From the NCBI GenBank assembly GCA_944388135.1, contig CALXHP010000001.1:99320-163319 (forward strand): 64,000 nucleotides of DNA. The letters are read 5' to 3'. Under the pieces are notes generated by a model. That model searched no databases. It saw only the letters and a program-made list of their open reading frames with translations, and had not been told where the DNA came from. The first letter of the stretch is position 1; each line of letters starts with the position of its first letter. Shown piece after piece: positions 34,154 to 42,404 of this stretch. Made by a program: the position numbers and the translations under genes. Source of the stretch: an uncultured Gemmiger sp. Lineage in GTDB: Bacteria > Bacillota > Clostridia > Oscillospirales > Ruminococcaceae.

Positions 34154-34960
34154 TCAGGCATCTTTGCTCAGCAAAATCCGGTCGTTGTCCAGCTGGTGGC
34201 CCACATTCTGGGCGAAGCGGTCCAGCAGTTCCGGCACCGTCATATGGGTGCGCTCTTCCCCGCCCACATCCAGCACGATGCGGCCGTGGTCCATCAACAG
34301 GGTGCGGTTGCCCAGTGTCAAAGCGTCGTGCATGTTGTGGGTGATCATCAGGCAGGTGATGTGGTGCTCCGCCACGATCTTTTTGGTCAGGTCCAGCACC
34401 TTTTCTGCCGTGGCCGGGTCCAGGGCCGCCGTGTGTTCATCCAGCAGCAGCAATTTGGGGGTGACCAGGGTGGCCATCAGCAGGGTCAGCGCCTGACGCT
34501 GGCCGCCGGAAAGCAGACCCACCGGCTGTTTCATCCGGTCCTCCAGCCCCAGGCCCAGGGCGGAGAGTTTTTCGGCAAAGAGGGCCCGGTCTGCCTTGCT
34601 GATGCGGGAGAAGGGGGAGGTCTGGTGGGAAGCCCGCAGGAAGGCCAGCGCCAGATTTTCCTCGATGGTCATATGGGGGGCGGTCCCTTTCAGGGGGTCC
34701 TGGAACATCCGGCCGATGACCTTGGAACGGCGGTAATCGGGCATCATGGTAATGTCCTGGCCGGCCAGGGTGATGGTGCCGGTATCGGCAATGAACTCCC
34801 CGGCGATGGCATTAAAGAGGGTGGATTTGCCCGCTCCGTTGGAGCCCACGATGGTGGCGAAGTCCCCCTCTTCCAGGTGGAGGTCCACATTCTGCAAGGC
34901 CACTTTTTCGTTGACGGTGCCGGGATTGAAGGTCTTGCTTACACGTTTCAGATCAAGCAC
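34154..34960 (-). CDS. ABC transporter ATPase, TrpZ-like (tryptophan-type importer)
   Basis: The 268-residue ATPase has Walker A GSNGAGKST (39-47), the signature LLSGGQRQALTLLMA and Walker B LLLLDEHTAALD. It belongs to the group (COG1101-like) paired with the permease and substrate-binding genes upstream. I start at GTG 34960, which yields LDLKRVSKTF as the usual N-terminus and overlaps the permease stop by eight bases, with aagaaggtg upstream. A longer frame reaching back into the permease gene is less likely. Confidence 0.88.
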   Translation of the reverse strand: MLDLKRVSKTFNPGTVNEKVALQNVDLHLEEGDFATIVGSNGAGKSTLFNAIAGEFIADTGTITLAGQDITMMPDYRRSKVIGRMFQDPLKGTAPHMTIEENLALAFLRASHQTSPFSRISKADRALFAEKLSALGLGLEDRMKQPVGLLSGGQRQALTLLMATLVTPKLLLLDEHTAALDPATAEKVLDLTKKIVAEHHITCLMITHNMHDALTLGNRTLLMDHGRIVLDVGGEERTHMTVPELLDRFAQNVGHQLDNDRILLSKDA

Positions 34961-35870
34961 GGGTAGCACCTTCTTTCTCGGCATGGGCACGGCGACGGCG
35001 GAAGGCCGCCCGGGCCTGGAGGGCAGGCGCGGCAATGGCCAGCGCCACGATCACAGCGGAAATCAGTTTGAGGCATTCCGACGGGACGTTGGCCCGCAGG
35101 GCAATGGCGATAATAAAGCGGTAGATGACGCTGCCCGCCACGGCGGCCACCGCCTTGGTCCACATGCCGCCACGGCCGAAGAGGGTCTCGCCGATGATCA
35201 GCGACGCCAGGCCGATGACCACCATGCCGGTGCCCAGATTGATGTCGGCGGATTTCTGGTACTGGGCCAGCACCGCGCCGGACAGCGAGGTCATGGCGTT
35301 GGCGATGCAGAGCCCCACCGTGATGGTAAAGGTGGTATTGATGGAGGAAGCCCGCACCATATCGGGGTTATCGCCGGTAGCGCGGATGGAAAGCCCCAGC
35401 CGGGTGCCCAGGAAGAGGATGAGCAGCGCGCAGACCACCACGGTGATGAGGGCGGCCACCACCAGCTTGTAGGGGGAGTTTTCCCCCAGCAGCGCCTGGG
35501 CAGTGGTGAAGATCGTCTCGGTTTTCAGCATTGGTACGTTGGAGGAGAAGCCCATGACCGCCAGGTTCACGGTATACAGCCCGGTGTTGGTGATGATGCC
35601 GGCCAGGATGGAGGGCACCGCCAGCCGGGTCTGCAAAAAGGCGGTGACGAACCCGGCCACGGCGCCGGACAGCATGGCCAGCGGCAGCCCCAGGAAGGGA
35701 TGCCCGGCCACAGCGGCGGTGGCGGAGACCGCGCACCCCAGGGTAAAGGCGCCGTCGGTGGTCATATCGGCAATGTTCAGGACCCGGAAGCTCAGGAACA
35801 GCGCCATGGCCACCAGGGCGTAGATAAAGCCAAGTTCCAGTGCATTGAGCACGGTGGCAACGGTAAACAT
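34953..35870 (-). CDS. ABC transporter permease, TrpY-like
   Basis: The 305-residue protein has eight or more membrane segments and the BPD/LIV-type permease marks of COG4120 (FRVLNIADMTTDGAFTLGC, split at DMTTDGAF; GLSIRATGDNPDMVRASSIN). With TrpX and TrpZ it would form an importer. ATG 35870 has aaggagag upstream. The shared T-box leader points to tryptophan or a related aromatic compound as substrate. It is 82 bp after the substrate-binding gene. Confidence 0.9.
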   Translation of the reverse strand: MFTVATVLNALELGFIYALVAMALFLSFRVLNIADMTTDGAFTLGCAVSATAAVAGHPFLGLPLAMLSGAVAGFVTAFLQTRLAVPSILAGIITNTGLYTVNLAVMGFSSNVPMLKTETIFTTAQALLGENSPYKLVVAALITVVVCALLILFLGTRLGLSIRATGDNPDMVRASSINTTFTITVGLCIANAMTSLSGAVLAQYQKSADINLGTGMVVIGLASLIIGETLFGRGGMWTKAVAAVAGSVIYRFIIAIALRANVPSECLKLISAVIVALAIAAPALQARAAFRRRRAHAEKEGATRA

Positions 35871-35952
35871 GGGACAGACTCTCCTTTTGTTTGAAGTTCG
35901 ACACAAAAGAGAAAAGGACGGGATGCCGTCCCTTTCTCTTTGTACAATCCGA

Positions 35953-36975
35953 TTATTCGGCGCTGGTGGTCACTTCCACCACCTGGCCGGCCAGGTCCTT
36001 GAAAGCACTGTAATCGATGCCCAGTGCCGTGGCCGTATCGGTGTTGACGGTGATGATGCCGCCGTCCATCACATGGAATTCCGGCACGGTACCGGTCTCC
36101 AGGATATCCAGGGCCATGTCGGCGGTGTAGGTGCCCAGGTCGGTGTAGTTGACGCCGCAGGTGGCAAAGGCCCCGGCCGTGACGAAGCTGTCGGCGCCGG
36201 TGTAGAAGGGGATGCCGCCGTCGGTAAGCGTCTCGGAAACGGCAGCCGCAGCAGCCATCACCACGTTGTCGGTGGGGGTAAAGACGGCGTCCACCTGGCC
36301 TACCATGCTGGCCGCGGCGGTCATGATCTCATCGTTGGTGTTGCCGGTCTTTTCGATGTAGGCGATGCCCTTGGAGTCCAGATATTCCTTGGCCTCGGCG
36401 ATGGGGGTGATGGAGTTGGCCTCCGAGTTGGAGTAGAGCAGGCCCACCGTCTTGACGTCGGGCTGGACGGCCAGCATCATATCAAAGATGGACTGGGTGT
36501 TCAGCGCGTCGGAGGTGCCGGTGACGTAGTCAATGCCGGTGAGGTCGGCGGCGGCCGGGTCGGAGATGGCGGCGTAGATCACCGGGGTCTTGGTGGACTC
36601 ACAGGCGGTGGCCATGCACTGAGCTGCCAGGGTGGCGATGGGAATGACGGCGTCATAGCCGTCGGAAACCACCTGGGTACCGATCTGGTTCAGGGTGGTG
36701 GCGTCGTTCTGGCCGTTGAAGTCCTTGTACTCAATGGTGATGCCCTTCTCCGCAGCCTTGGCGTCCAGTTCCGCCTCAATGGCGGTGCGGATCTGATCCA
36801 GGCTGGAATGGTCCATCTGCTGAACGATGGCGATCTTGTAGCCGTCGCCAGAGATGGCTTCCGCGGTGGCCGCGGAGGCGGAGGAAGAGCCGGAAGTGGT
36901 ATCGGCGGTAGCGCCGCAGGCGGCGAGGGTGGTCATCATGGCGGCGGCGGACAGAACAGCAACAAACTTTTTCAT
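35953..36975 (-). CDS. ABC transporter substrate-binding lipoprotein, TrpX-like
   Basis: The 340-residue protein has a signal peptide with lipobox LAAC (C20) and a COG2984-type binding domain (KIAIVQQMDHSSLDQIRTAIE, FNGQNDATTLNQIG, IPIATLAAQC, DAVFTPTDNVVM). The family includes TrpX and other aromatic or branched amino acid binders. It is the first gene after a T-box for tRNA-Trp, so tryptophan is the best substrate call. ATG 36975 has aaaaggagatt upstream. Confidence 0.88.
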   Translation of the reverse strand: MKKFVAVLSAAAMMTTLAACGATADTTSGSSSASAATAEAISGDGYKIAIVQQMDHSSLDQIRTAIEAELDAKAAEKGITIEYKDFNGQNDATTLNQIGTQVVSDGYDAVIPIATLAAQCMATACESTKTPVIYAAISDPAAADLTGIDYVTGTSDALNTQSIFDMMLAVQPDVKTVGLLYSNSEANSITPIAEAKEYLDSKGIAYIEKTGNTNDEIMTAAASMVGQVDAVFTPTDNVVMAAAAAVSETLTDGGIPFYTGADSFVTAGAFATCGVNYTDLGTYTADMALDILETGTVPEFHVMDGGIITVNTDTATALGIDYSAFKDLAGQVVEVTTSAE

Positions 36976-37036
36976 GGTCAATCTCCTTTTCAACAATGGC
37001 TGGGGCAGGCCGGACGGCGCTGCCGGTGTTTCGGCT

Positions 37037-37084
37037 TCATGCAGAAAAGGGTCGCCATCGTTCCTTCAGCAAAATCGTTTTCAT
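37037..37084 (-). CDS. Possible 15-residue peptide in the trpX leader
   Basis: ATG 37084 starts a 15-codon frame (MKTILLKERWRPFSA) with AAGGGAG nine bases upstream, between the T-box terminator and trpX. It has one tryptophan. It may be chance; nothing else supports it. Confidence 0.25.
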   Translation of the reverse strand: MKTILLKERWRPFSA

Positions 37085-37108
37085 CGCTGCACGCTCCCTT
37101 GGTGTTGT

Positions 37109-37394
37109 GCAAAAACAAAACTGCCCTTGCACAGAAGAATTCCTTCCGTGCAAGGGCAGATAAAATGTTATCTGTGGTGCCACCTTGCTTGCCCTGCCGG
37201 TATCGGCACGGCCACTCTGTAGGGAACCAACATTCCCCTGCCCTGTAACGGGAGCGCCCGTCAACGGATACTCAGGCTCTGCCTTTTCCCCGTGCCCTCT
37301 GCGAACCATTGTGCTGCACCGCTCTGCATCCCCTTTCCAGCCCCGGGGACTCTCTGTGGCTGCGCTTGCAGTTTTACTTTCGCTTCACTGGTTT
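37109..37394 (-). promoter_or_regulatory. T-box riboswitch, tRNA-Trp specificity
   Basis: The minus-strand leader has an AGTA motif in Stem I (GCGAAAGTAAAACTGC), a specifier loop closed by GCGAA/TTCGC with TGG at 37308-37306, and the T-box AAGGTGGCACCACAG (37186-37172). The bulge reads TGGC rather than the usual TGGT; C would pair with a G discriminator, which tRNA-Trp has. A terminator CTGCCCTTGCAC/GTGCAAGGGCAG (37159-37121) with a U-rich tail competes with the antiterminator. Uncharged tRNA-Trp should allow transport genes to be expressed. Confidence 0.9.
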
Positions 37395-37400
37395 GAAGCA

Positions 37401-37429
37401 TTTATACCACAACACCGGACGTTTGTCAA
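37401..37429 (-). promoter_or_regulatory. Promoter of the T-box/trpX operon
   Basis: TTGACA (37429-37424), 17 bp, TATAAA (37406-37401) on the minus strand; the start near 37394 matches the 5' end of Stem I. Confidence 0.88.
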
Positions 37430-37448
37430 CGCCTTTTGGGAAAAAAGT

Positions 37449-39788
37449 TCAGAAGCCCGCTTCCTCATCGGCATTTTCCGGCGTGGCTGTGCTGATTTTG
37501 TTGTCGGGATTCAGGATCAGCAGTTTCTGGGCCACCTGGGTGGCATCGGCTTCACTGTCCTTCAGCAAAGAGGTCTCCCCGTCATCGAAGGGGCAATCCT
37601 CCCCATCCAACGCCAGCAGCAGGTCCTGCCCGGGGGTCACGTAATCCCCCAGCCACTCGCTCAGGCCGTCGGCATTCCACACGTCGTTTTCTTCGTCGGG
37701 GCTGAAGGTGGTATCGTTGCGCCACTTGCCGTAGGTCACCCCGATGGAACAGACTTTTTCGTCGGTTTCTTCCAGCAGCTGCTGCATCTGCACCGCCAGG
37801 CTGTTCCCGCTCTGCAGGGCGCTTGCCCCGTTCACAAAGGCCAGGACCTGGTCCTCGGGGTAGGCTTCCAACAGCTGCTGCAGATCCTGGGCCAGCAGGG
37901 CGTCGTCTTCGGTCAGTTCGCCCTGCAGGCAGCTGTAGAGCCGCTGGGCGGTGGCCCAGCCATCCTCACCCAGGTAGGCTTCCAGCGCCTCCGCCTGATT
38001 TTCCATAGCCTTGCGGAACCAGTAGACCACCGTGCGGGGATTGCTGCTGCTCATCCCTTCCACCGCATTCAGGAGTTCCTCGTCGGGGGTTTCATCGCTG
38101 TTCAGGGTGAGCATCTGCATCGCATAGCCCACCGCCGTGAGGGAATCGTCCACCCCCAGGCCCACAGCATGAAGGGCACGGGGATACTGGCGATAGATCT
38201 CCTGCCAGAGGATACGGGCCTCGGCGCGCTGGTCGGCCGGCAGGGTGGACAGATACCGGCTCAAGGCCGTACCGTCCCCCGTTTGCAGATAGCTGTCCAG
38301 CAGCATGCCGGCGGCGGTACCGCCGGGCACGGCCAGGACTCGCACGCCACTGGCTGCCAGATATCCTACCAGGGTGTTCTGTACATCAATGTCCCGGCTG
38401 CCGCCCAGCCCCGCCAGGAAGAGGCGGTAATCGCTGCTGCCGAAGTCCGCATCACTGAGGGGGTAGGCCAGATCCACCGCATGGAGATTCTGACGGATAT
38501 ACTGTTCCTCCGGGTCGGTTTCCCGGTCCCAGGCGGAGGTGGCTTCCGATTCGGAATCTGCATCCTCTTCGTTATCCTTTTGCTCCTCCTCGGCGGCGGT
38601 CTCCGGCGTGGCGGCAATGACCTCATCAGCCGTCTTGCCATTGTAGAGGAAATCCTGCAGGGCCGTGGTATTCACATACCAGTCGGGGTCATACATCAGG
38701 CGGTCATCCATACCGGTGCGGACGCCGTAGGTACCCTGCAGCGGCAAGGAGAGCTGCTCCACATCCGCCCCCAGGAAGCCCGGCAGCTGTACCAGCAGCG
38801 CCGCGATCTCCGACTTGGTGAAGTTGGTCTGTACCAGGGGCAGCACGGTGTTCAGAAGGTTATCCAGTTCCACCACGCTGGCATTTTTTACCTGATCCAG
38901 CACCGCCTGGATGACGGTGCGCTGGCGCTCGATACGCTTCCAGTCGCTGTCGATCTTGCGCAGGCGGGCATACTGCAGGGCCGTGTAACCGTCAAAGTGG
39001 TTCAGGCCCGGCTCCACCTTGTTGACGATGAGCATAGAGTTGGAGGGCACTTCCCAGTTCAGGGCCTTGGCTTCCAGTTCGGTGATGTCGATGTCCACGC
39101 CGCCCACGGCGTCCACGATCTGCACAAAGGAATTGAAGTTCACCCGGACGTAATGGTCCACCTGGACGTTGAAGCAGTCCTCCACAGTGTTCATCGTCAA
39201 TTTGGCGCCGCCGTACCGGAAGGTGTGGGTGATCCAGTCGTACTGGCCCTCGTAACCGTCCAGCAGGATGGGCACGCCGGTGGCACGCTCGATGGAGGCC
39301 AGCCGGATGGTGTGGTCACTGATGTTCAGGGACACCAGGATCATGGCATCGGCACGGGCGTCATCGCTGAATTCGGTGGTATCCTCGGTGCCGTCCAGCT
39401 GGTCCAGATGGGTGAACGCATCGGCATCGTTCACGGCCTCGGTACGCTCGTCGGTGCCGATCAGCAGAATGTTGAGAACGTTCTCATCGGCAAAGGGGCT
39501 GCCTTCCGGCATATCCATCTCATCGCTGTTATGTACCAGGCCGGTGGCATCCAGGTCCTGGTCCTCGCTGGCGTCGATGGTCCCTACCCCGCTGATGCTG
39601 CCGTCGTCATAGCGCAGCAGGTCCAGCTTGCCGTTGACATACAGCACACCGGCCGCTACCAGCACCACCAGCACCGCCGCCACACCGATGAGGACTTTGC
39701 CCCACCGCGGCAGCTTTTTCCGGGCAGTCTTTTCTGCCGCGGATGTCCCCTCGGTTGGTTGGGTTTTCGGTTTTTCTTCTGTTTTCAT
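37449..39788 (-). CDS. LytR-CpsA-Psr (LCP) protein fused to a degenerate erythromycin-esterase-like domain
   Basis: The 779-residue protein has one membrane anchor (31-50) and an extracellular LCP domain (about 103-330): LNILLIGTDERTE, DDARADAMILVSLN, ERATGVPILLDGY and ARLRKIDSDWKRIERQRTVI. LCP enzymes transfer undecaprenyl-linked glycans to peptidoglycan. After an acidic linker (about 395-425) comes about 330 residues matching the erythromycin-esterase fold (FLAGLGGSRDIDVQ, GVRVLAVPGGTAAG, LAFVNGASALQSG, CSIGVTYGKW). The catalytic histidines and glutamates of EreA are missing. It is co-translated with the upstream membrane protein (ATGA overlap 39785-39788). Confidence 0.85.
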   Translation of the reverse strand: MKTEEKPKTQPTEGTSAAEKTARKKLPRWGKVLIGVAAVLVVLVAAGVLYVNGKLDLLRYDDGSISGVGTIDASEDQDLDATGLVHNSDEMDMPEGSPFADENVLNILLIGTDERTEAVNDADAFTHLDQLDGTEDTTEFSDDARADAMILVSLNISDHTIRLASIERATGVPILLDGYEGQYDWITHTFRYGGAKLTMNTVEDCFNVQVDHYVRVNFNSFVQIVDAVGGVDIDITELEAKALNWEVPSNSMLIVNKVEPGLNHFDGYTALQYARLRKIDSDWKRIERQRTVIQAVLDQVKNASVVELDNLLNTVLPLVQTNFTKSEIAALLVQLPGFLGADVEQLSLPLQGTYGVRTGMDDRLMYDPDWYVNTTALQDFLYNGKTADEVIAATPETAAEEEQKDNEEDADSESEATSAWDRETDPEEQYIRQNLHAVDLAYPLSDADFGSSDYRLFLAGLGGSRDIDVQNTLVGYLAASGVRVLAVPGGTAAGMLLDSYLQTGDGTALSRYLSTLPADQRAEARILWQEIYRQYPRALHAVGLGVDDSLTAVGYAMQMLTLNSDETPDEELLNAVEGMSSSNPRTVVYWFRKAMENQAEALEAYLGEDGWATAQRLYSCLQGELTEDDALLAQDLQQLLEAYPEDQVLAFVNGASALQSGNSLAVQMQQLLEETDEKVCSIGVTYGKWRNDTTFSPDEENDVWNADGLSEWLGDYVTPGQDLLLALDGEDCPFDDGETSLLKDSEADATQVAQKLLILNPDNKISTATPENADEEAGF

Positions 39789-41107
39789 AAACGTTCTTTT
39801 TTTCCCTTCAGACGTTTCGGGATCTTGCGGATATCACAGGCGTTGTACAAAAACGCCATACCCGCAAACAAAGTCACATCCAACGCACGCCAGGTAAACC
39901 AGCCATGCTGGATGCTGTGGGTGCGCAGAACGGCAAACCAGACCAGCGGCAGCACCGCGGCCAGGGCCAGGGGCGCCGCACGTCCCAGGGCGGCACGGCT
40001 GCGCAGACTGAGTCCAAACAGGGCTACGGCCACCACCGCCAGCAAGACCAAAGGCCAGAACAGCCCCCGTTGTGCCAGGGTGGAGTATACAAACTGTATA
40101 ATATTACTCCATGTCAATTCCATGCCGTGCCAGGTATCGGCGGCCGTGCGCACGCCGATCTGGTGCAAAGCGTCGGCAATGACACTCTGCCCGGTGACAA
40201 GTCCGGCCAGTACCCATTTCAGGGCCCAGCACAGACCGTAGCCCACGCCCCAGCTTAGGCAGCCGCCGAACGCCAGGGCGCACTGGGCTCCGTCGGCACG
40301 CAGCCGCTGCCGGGGTTCCAGCAGCCAGCAGACCAGCGGCAGCCCCAGGGTGAGGATGGGGGTTACCAGCAGGTCGCAGAAGGCGGTGGCCACCCCCAGT
40401 GCCACCAACCCCAGGCAAAGGACATCGCTACGGCGAGGTTTGGCCAGCACCCAGACACAGCCCGCGTAGGCGATGGCAAAACAGGTAAAATACTGGATCT
40501 GGTGGGGTACCCAGAAGCAGGTGACCAGCAGCTGACTGAGGGCAAACCAGATGGCCGCCCGCATACCGCAGCGGCGGCGCAACAGCACCAGCACCGCGGC
40601 CAGCAAGGCGAAGAGGACCAGGTACTGCACCACCCGCACCCCGCTGTAGGGCATCAGGCAGAGCAGCGGCCGCAGCCAGATCAGGTACCCATGCCAGTAC
40701 CGCGCATAGGAGAAGGGTTCCAGTCCGGCCTGTTCGCCGGTCCGCCCGGCGGCACGGGCTTCCAGGTAGGCGGCCAGGTCCTCCCCCAACGTTTCAAAAT
40801 TATCCACGTTGTAGGCCGTGTTGGTCATCATGGCGGTCAGAGGGTCGGTCTCGTCAGCGGAGGCGGCCTCCATCAACATAAGGGTATCGGTGTAGTTGTC
40901 CATCTGGAAGAGTTTGAACCCGAAATAAGAGGGATACAGCCCCTCTTCCACGATGGTCCGGGCCGAATCGGCCAGATGATCCCGCACCGGTTTTCCGGGC
41001 AGGGCGCAGGCCCCCAGCAGCAGCACAAACAGTACCGCCAGCGTCACCCCGAATACCGCCAGGGCCCGCAGCGCAAAGGGCGGTCTACGGTTTTGTGTTT
41101 CCGGCAC
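39785..41107 (-). CDS. Polytopic membrane protein, GT-C glycosyltransferase-like
   Basis: The 440-residue protein has about ten membrane segments and a large first extracellular loop (YPSYFGFKLFQMDNYTDTLM region, about 60-140), a layout like GT-C lipid-linked sugar transferases or related wall-polymer proteins, though no DxD is clear. I start at GTG 41107: the promoter at 41141-41169 places transcription start near 41134, excluding starts further up. It overlaps the LCP gene by four bases, so a joint role in attaching a surface glycan is likely. Confidence 0.7.
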   Translation of the reverse strand: MPETQNRRPPFALRALAVFGVTLAVLFVLLLGACALPGKPVRDHLADSARTIVEEGLYPSYFGFKLFQMDNYTDTLMLMEAASADETDPLTAMMTNTAYNVDNFETLGEDLAAYLEARAAGRTGEQAGLEPFSYARYWHGYLIWLRPLLCLMPYSGVRVVQYLVLFALLAAVLVLLRRRCGMRAAIWFALSQLLVTCFWVPHQIQYFTCFAIAYAGCVWVLAKPRRSDVLCLGLVALGVATAFCDLLVTPILTLGLPLVCWLLEPRQRLRADGAQCALAFGGCLSWGVGYGLCWALKWVLAGLVTGQSVIADALHQIGVRTAADTWHGMELTWSNIIQFVYSTLAQRGLFWPLVLLAVVAVALFGLSLRSRAALGRAAPLALAAVLPLVWFAVLRTHSIQHGWFTWRALDVTLFAGMAFLYNACDIRKIPKRLKGKKERL

Positions 41108-41140
41108 AGCTTCACCCCATTCTCCTAGAAATACTGATTC

Positions 41141-41177
41141 ATTATACGGCAAAAGGCCACGGGATTCAACCGTGGCC
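41141..41177 (-). promoter_or_regulatory. Terminator of ftsW with the next promoter embedded
   Basis: On the minus strand GGCCACGG (41177-41170) pairs with CCGTGGCC (41162-41155), followed by TTTT. The loop contains TTGAAT (41169-41164); TATAAT follows 17 bp later (41146-41141). The same 37 bp therefore ends the ftsW message and starts the membrane protein message. Confidence 0.75.
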
Positions 41178-41208
41178 CTGTGAAATTTTGTCGTAAATTG
41201 TTGCCAGG

Positions 41209-42348
41209 CTAGACAAAATCCGCCTGGCGGGAAACCGAGAGGACGATCCCCATCTCCCCCAGCAGCATCATCAGGCTGGTACCGCCCGAAGAAAAGAAGG
41301 GCAGGCTGATGCCGGTATTGGGGATGGTGTTGGTGACCACCGCGATATTCAGCACCGCCTGCAGCACCACCTGCACCACAAACCCCACCACCAGCAGGGC
41401 ACCGAATTTATCCCGGGCCCGCACGGCGATGGAAAGCCCCCGCAGCAGCAGCAGCAAAAACAGCACCACCACCAGGGCCGCCCCGATGAACCCCAGTTCC
41501 TCGCAGAGGATGGAAAAGATAAAATCGTTCTGAGGTTCCGGCACGTAAAGATATTTCTGGCGGCTGTTGCCCAGACCCAGCCCGGCCAGCCCTCCCGATG
41601 CGATGGCGTAGAGGCTCTGGATGGTCTGGTGTCCCTCCCCCAGCGGGTCGGCAAAGGGGTCCCGCCAGGAGACCAGACGGTCGGTGGCATAGGGCACCAG
41701 TTCCGGCAGGGCGATGACCGCCGCCGCGATGGCTCCCACCCCCAGGCCCCCGGCGATGGCGAACCACTTGAGGCCGGTGCCGCCCACAAACATCAGCACA
41801 GCACCGATGGAGAGGATGAGCAGCGTACCGGACAGATGGGGTTCCAGCAGCATGAGCACCGCCACGGTGCCCAGGATCACCCCAAAAGGCAGCACCCCGG
41901 TGGAAAAGGTTTTCATCCGGTCATGGTTCAGCGAGATGATGTGGGAAAACACCAGCACCACCGAAAATTTGGCGATCTCGCTGGGCTGCAGGGTGCCCAG
42001 TCCCGGCAACACGATCCACCGCTTGCAGCCGTTGTATTCCGGCATAAAAAGAACCACGATGAGAAGTACCAGCGAGATGGCCATCATCGGCCAGGCCAGT
42101 TTGTGCCATACGTGGTAATCGATAAGACTGGCGGCATACATGGCCACCACCCCCAGGGCAGCAAAGAGCAGCTGGGGCCGGATGTAGGTATAGGCATCCC
42201 CCCGGCGGTAGAGCGCCACCGCATACCCCGCCGAAAAAAGCATGATGAGCCCGTAACACAGCAGGATCAGCAGGATGGCCAGAAAGGGCACATCCAGCGC
42301 CGGGCAGGACGTCAGACGGGCCCGCAGGCGTTGTGCATAGGACGACAT
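41209..42348 (-). CDS. ftsW: FtsW/SpoVE-type SEDS peptidoglycan polymerase
   Basis: The 379-residue protein has about ten membrane segments and the FtsW signature NTGISLPFFSSGGTSLMMLL, with WIVLPGLGTLQPSEIAKFSVV and PEPQNDFIFSILCEELGFIG. It should polymerise septal glycan strands with a class B PBP. It is the second SEDS gene in the window (the other, at 25.5 kb, is RodA-like). ATG 42348 begins the last gene of the BMP-phosphoesterase-gpsA-cof-ftsW message. Confidence 0.9.
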   Translation of the reverse strand: MSSYAQRLRARLTSCPALDVPFLAILLILLCYGLIMLFSAGYAVALYRRGDAYTYIRPQLLFAALGVVAMYAASLIDYHVWHKLAWPMMAISLVLLIVVLFMPEYNGCKRWIVLPGLGTLQPSEIAKFSVVLVFSHIISLNHDRMKTFSTGVLPFGVILGTVAVLMLLEPHLSGTLLILSIGAVLMFVGGTGLKWFAIAGGLGVGAIAAAVIALPELVPYATDRLVSWRDPFADPLGEGHQTIQSLYAIASGGLAGLGLGNSRQKYLYVPEPQNDFIFSILCEELGFIGAALVVVLFLLLLLRGLSIAVRARDKFGALLVVGFVVQVVLQAVLNIAVVTNTIPNTGISLPFFSSGGTSLMMLLGEMGIVLSVSRQADFV

Positions 42349-42404
42349 AAAAAATCCCCCCGCGTATAGTCTACGCAGAGGGCAGGTCCGCTATGCTGTT
42401 TTTT

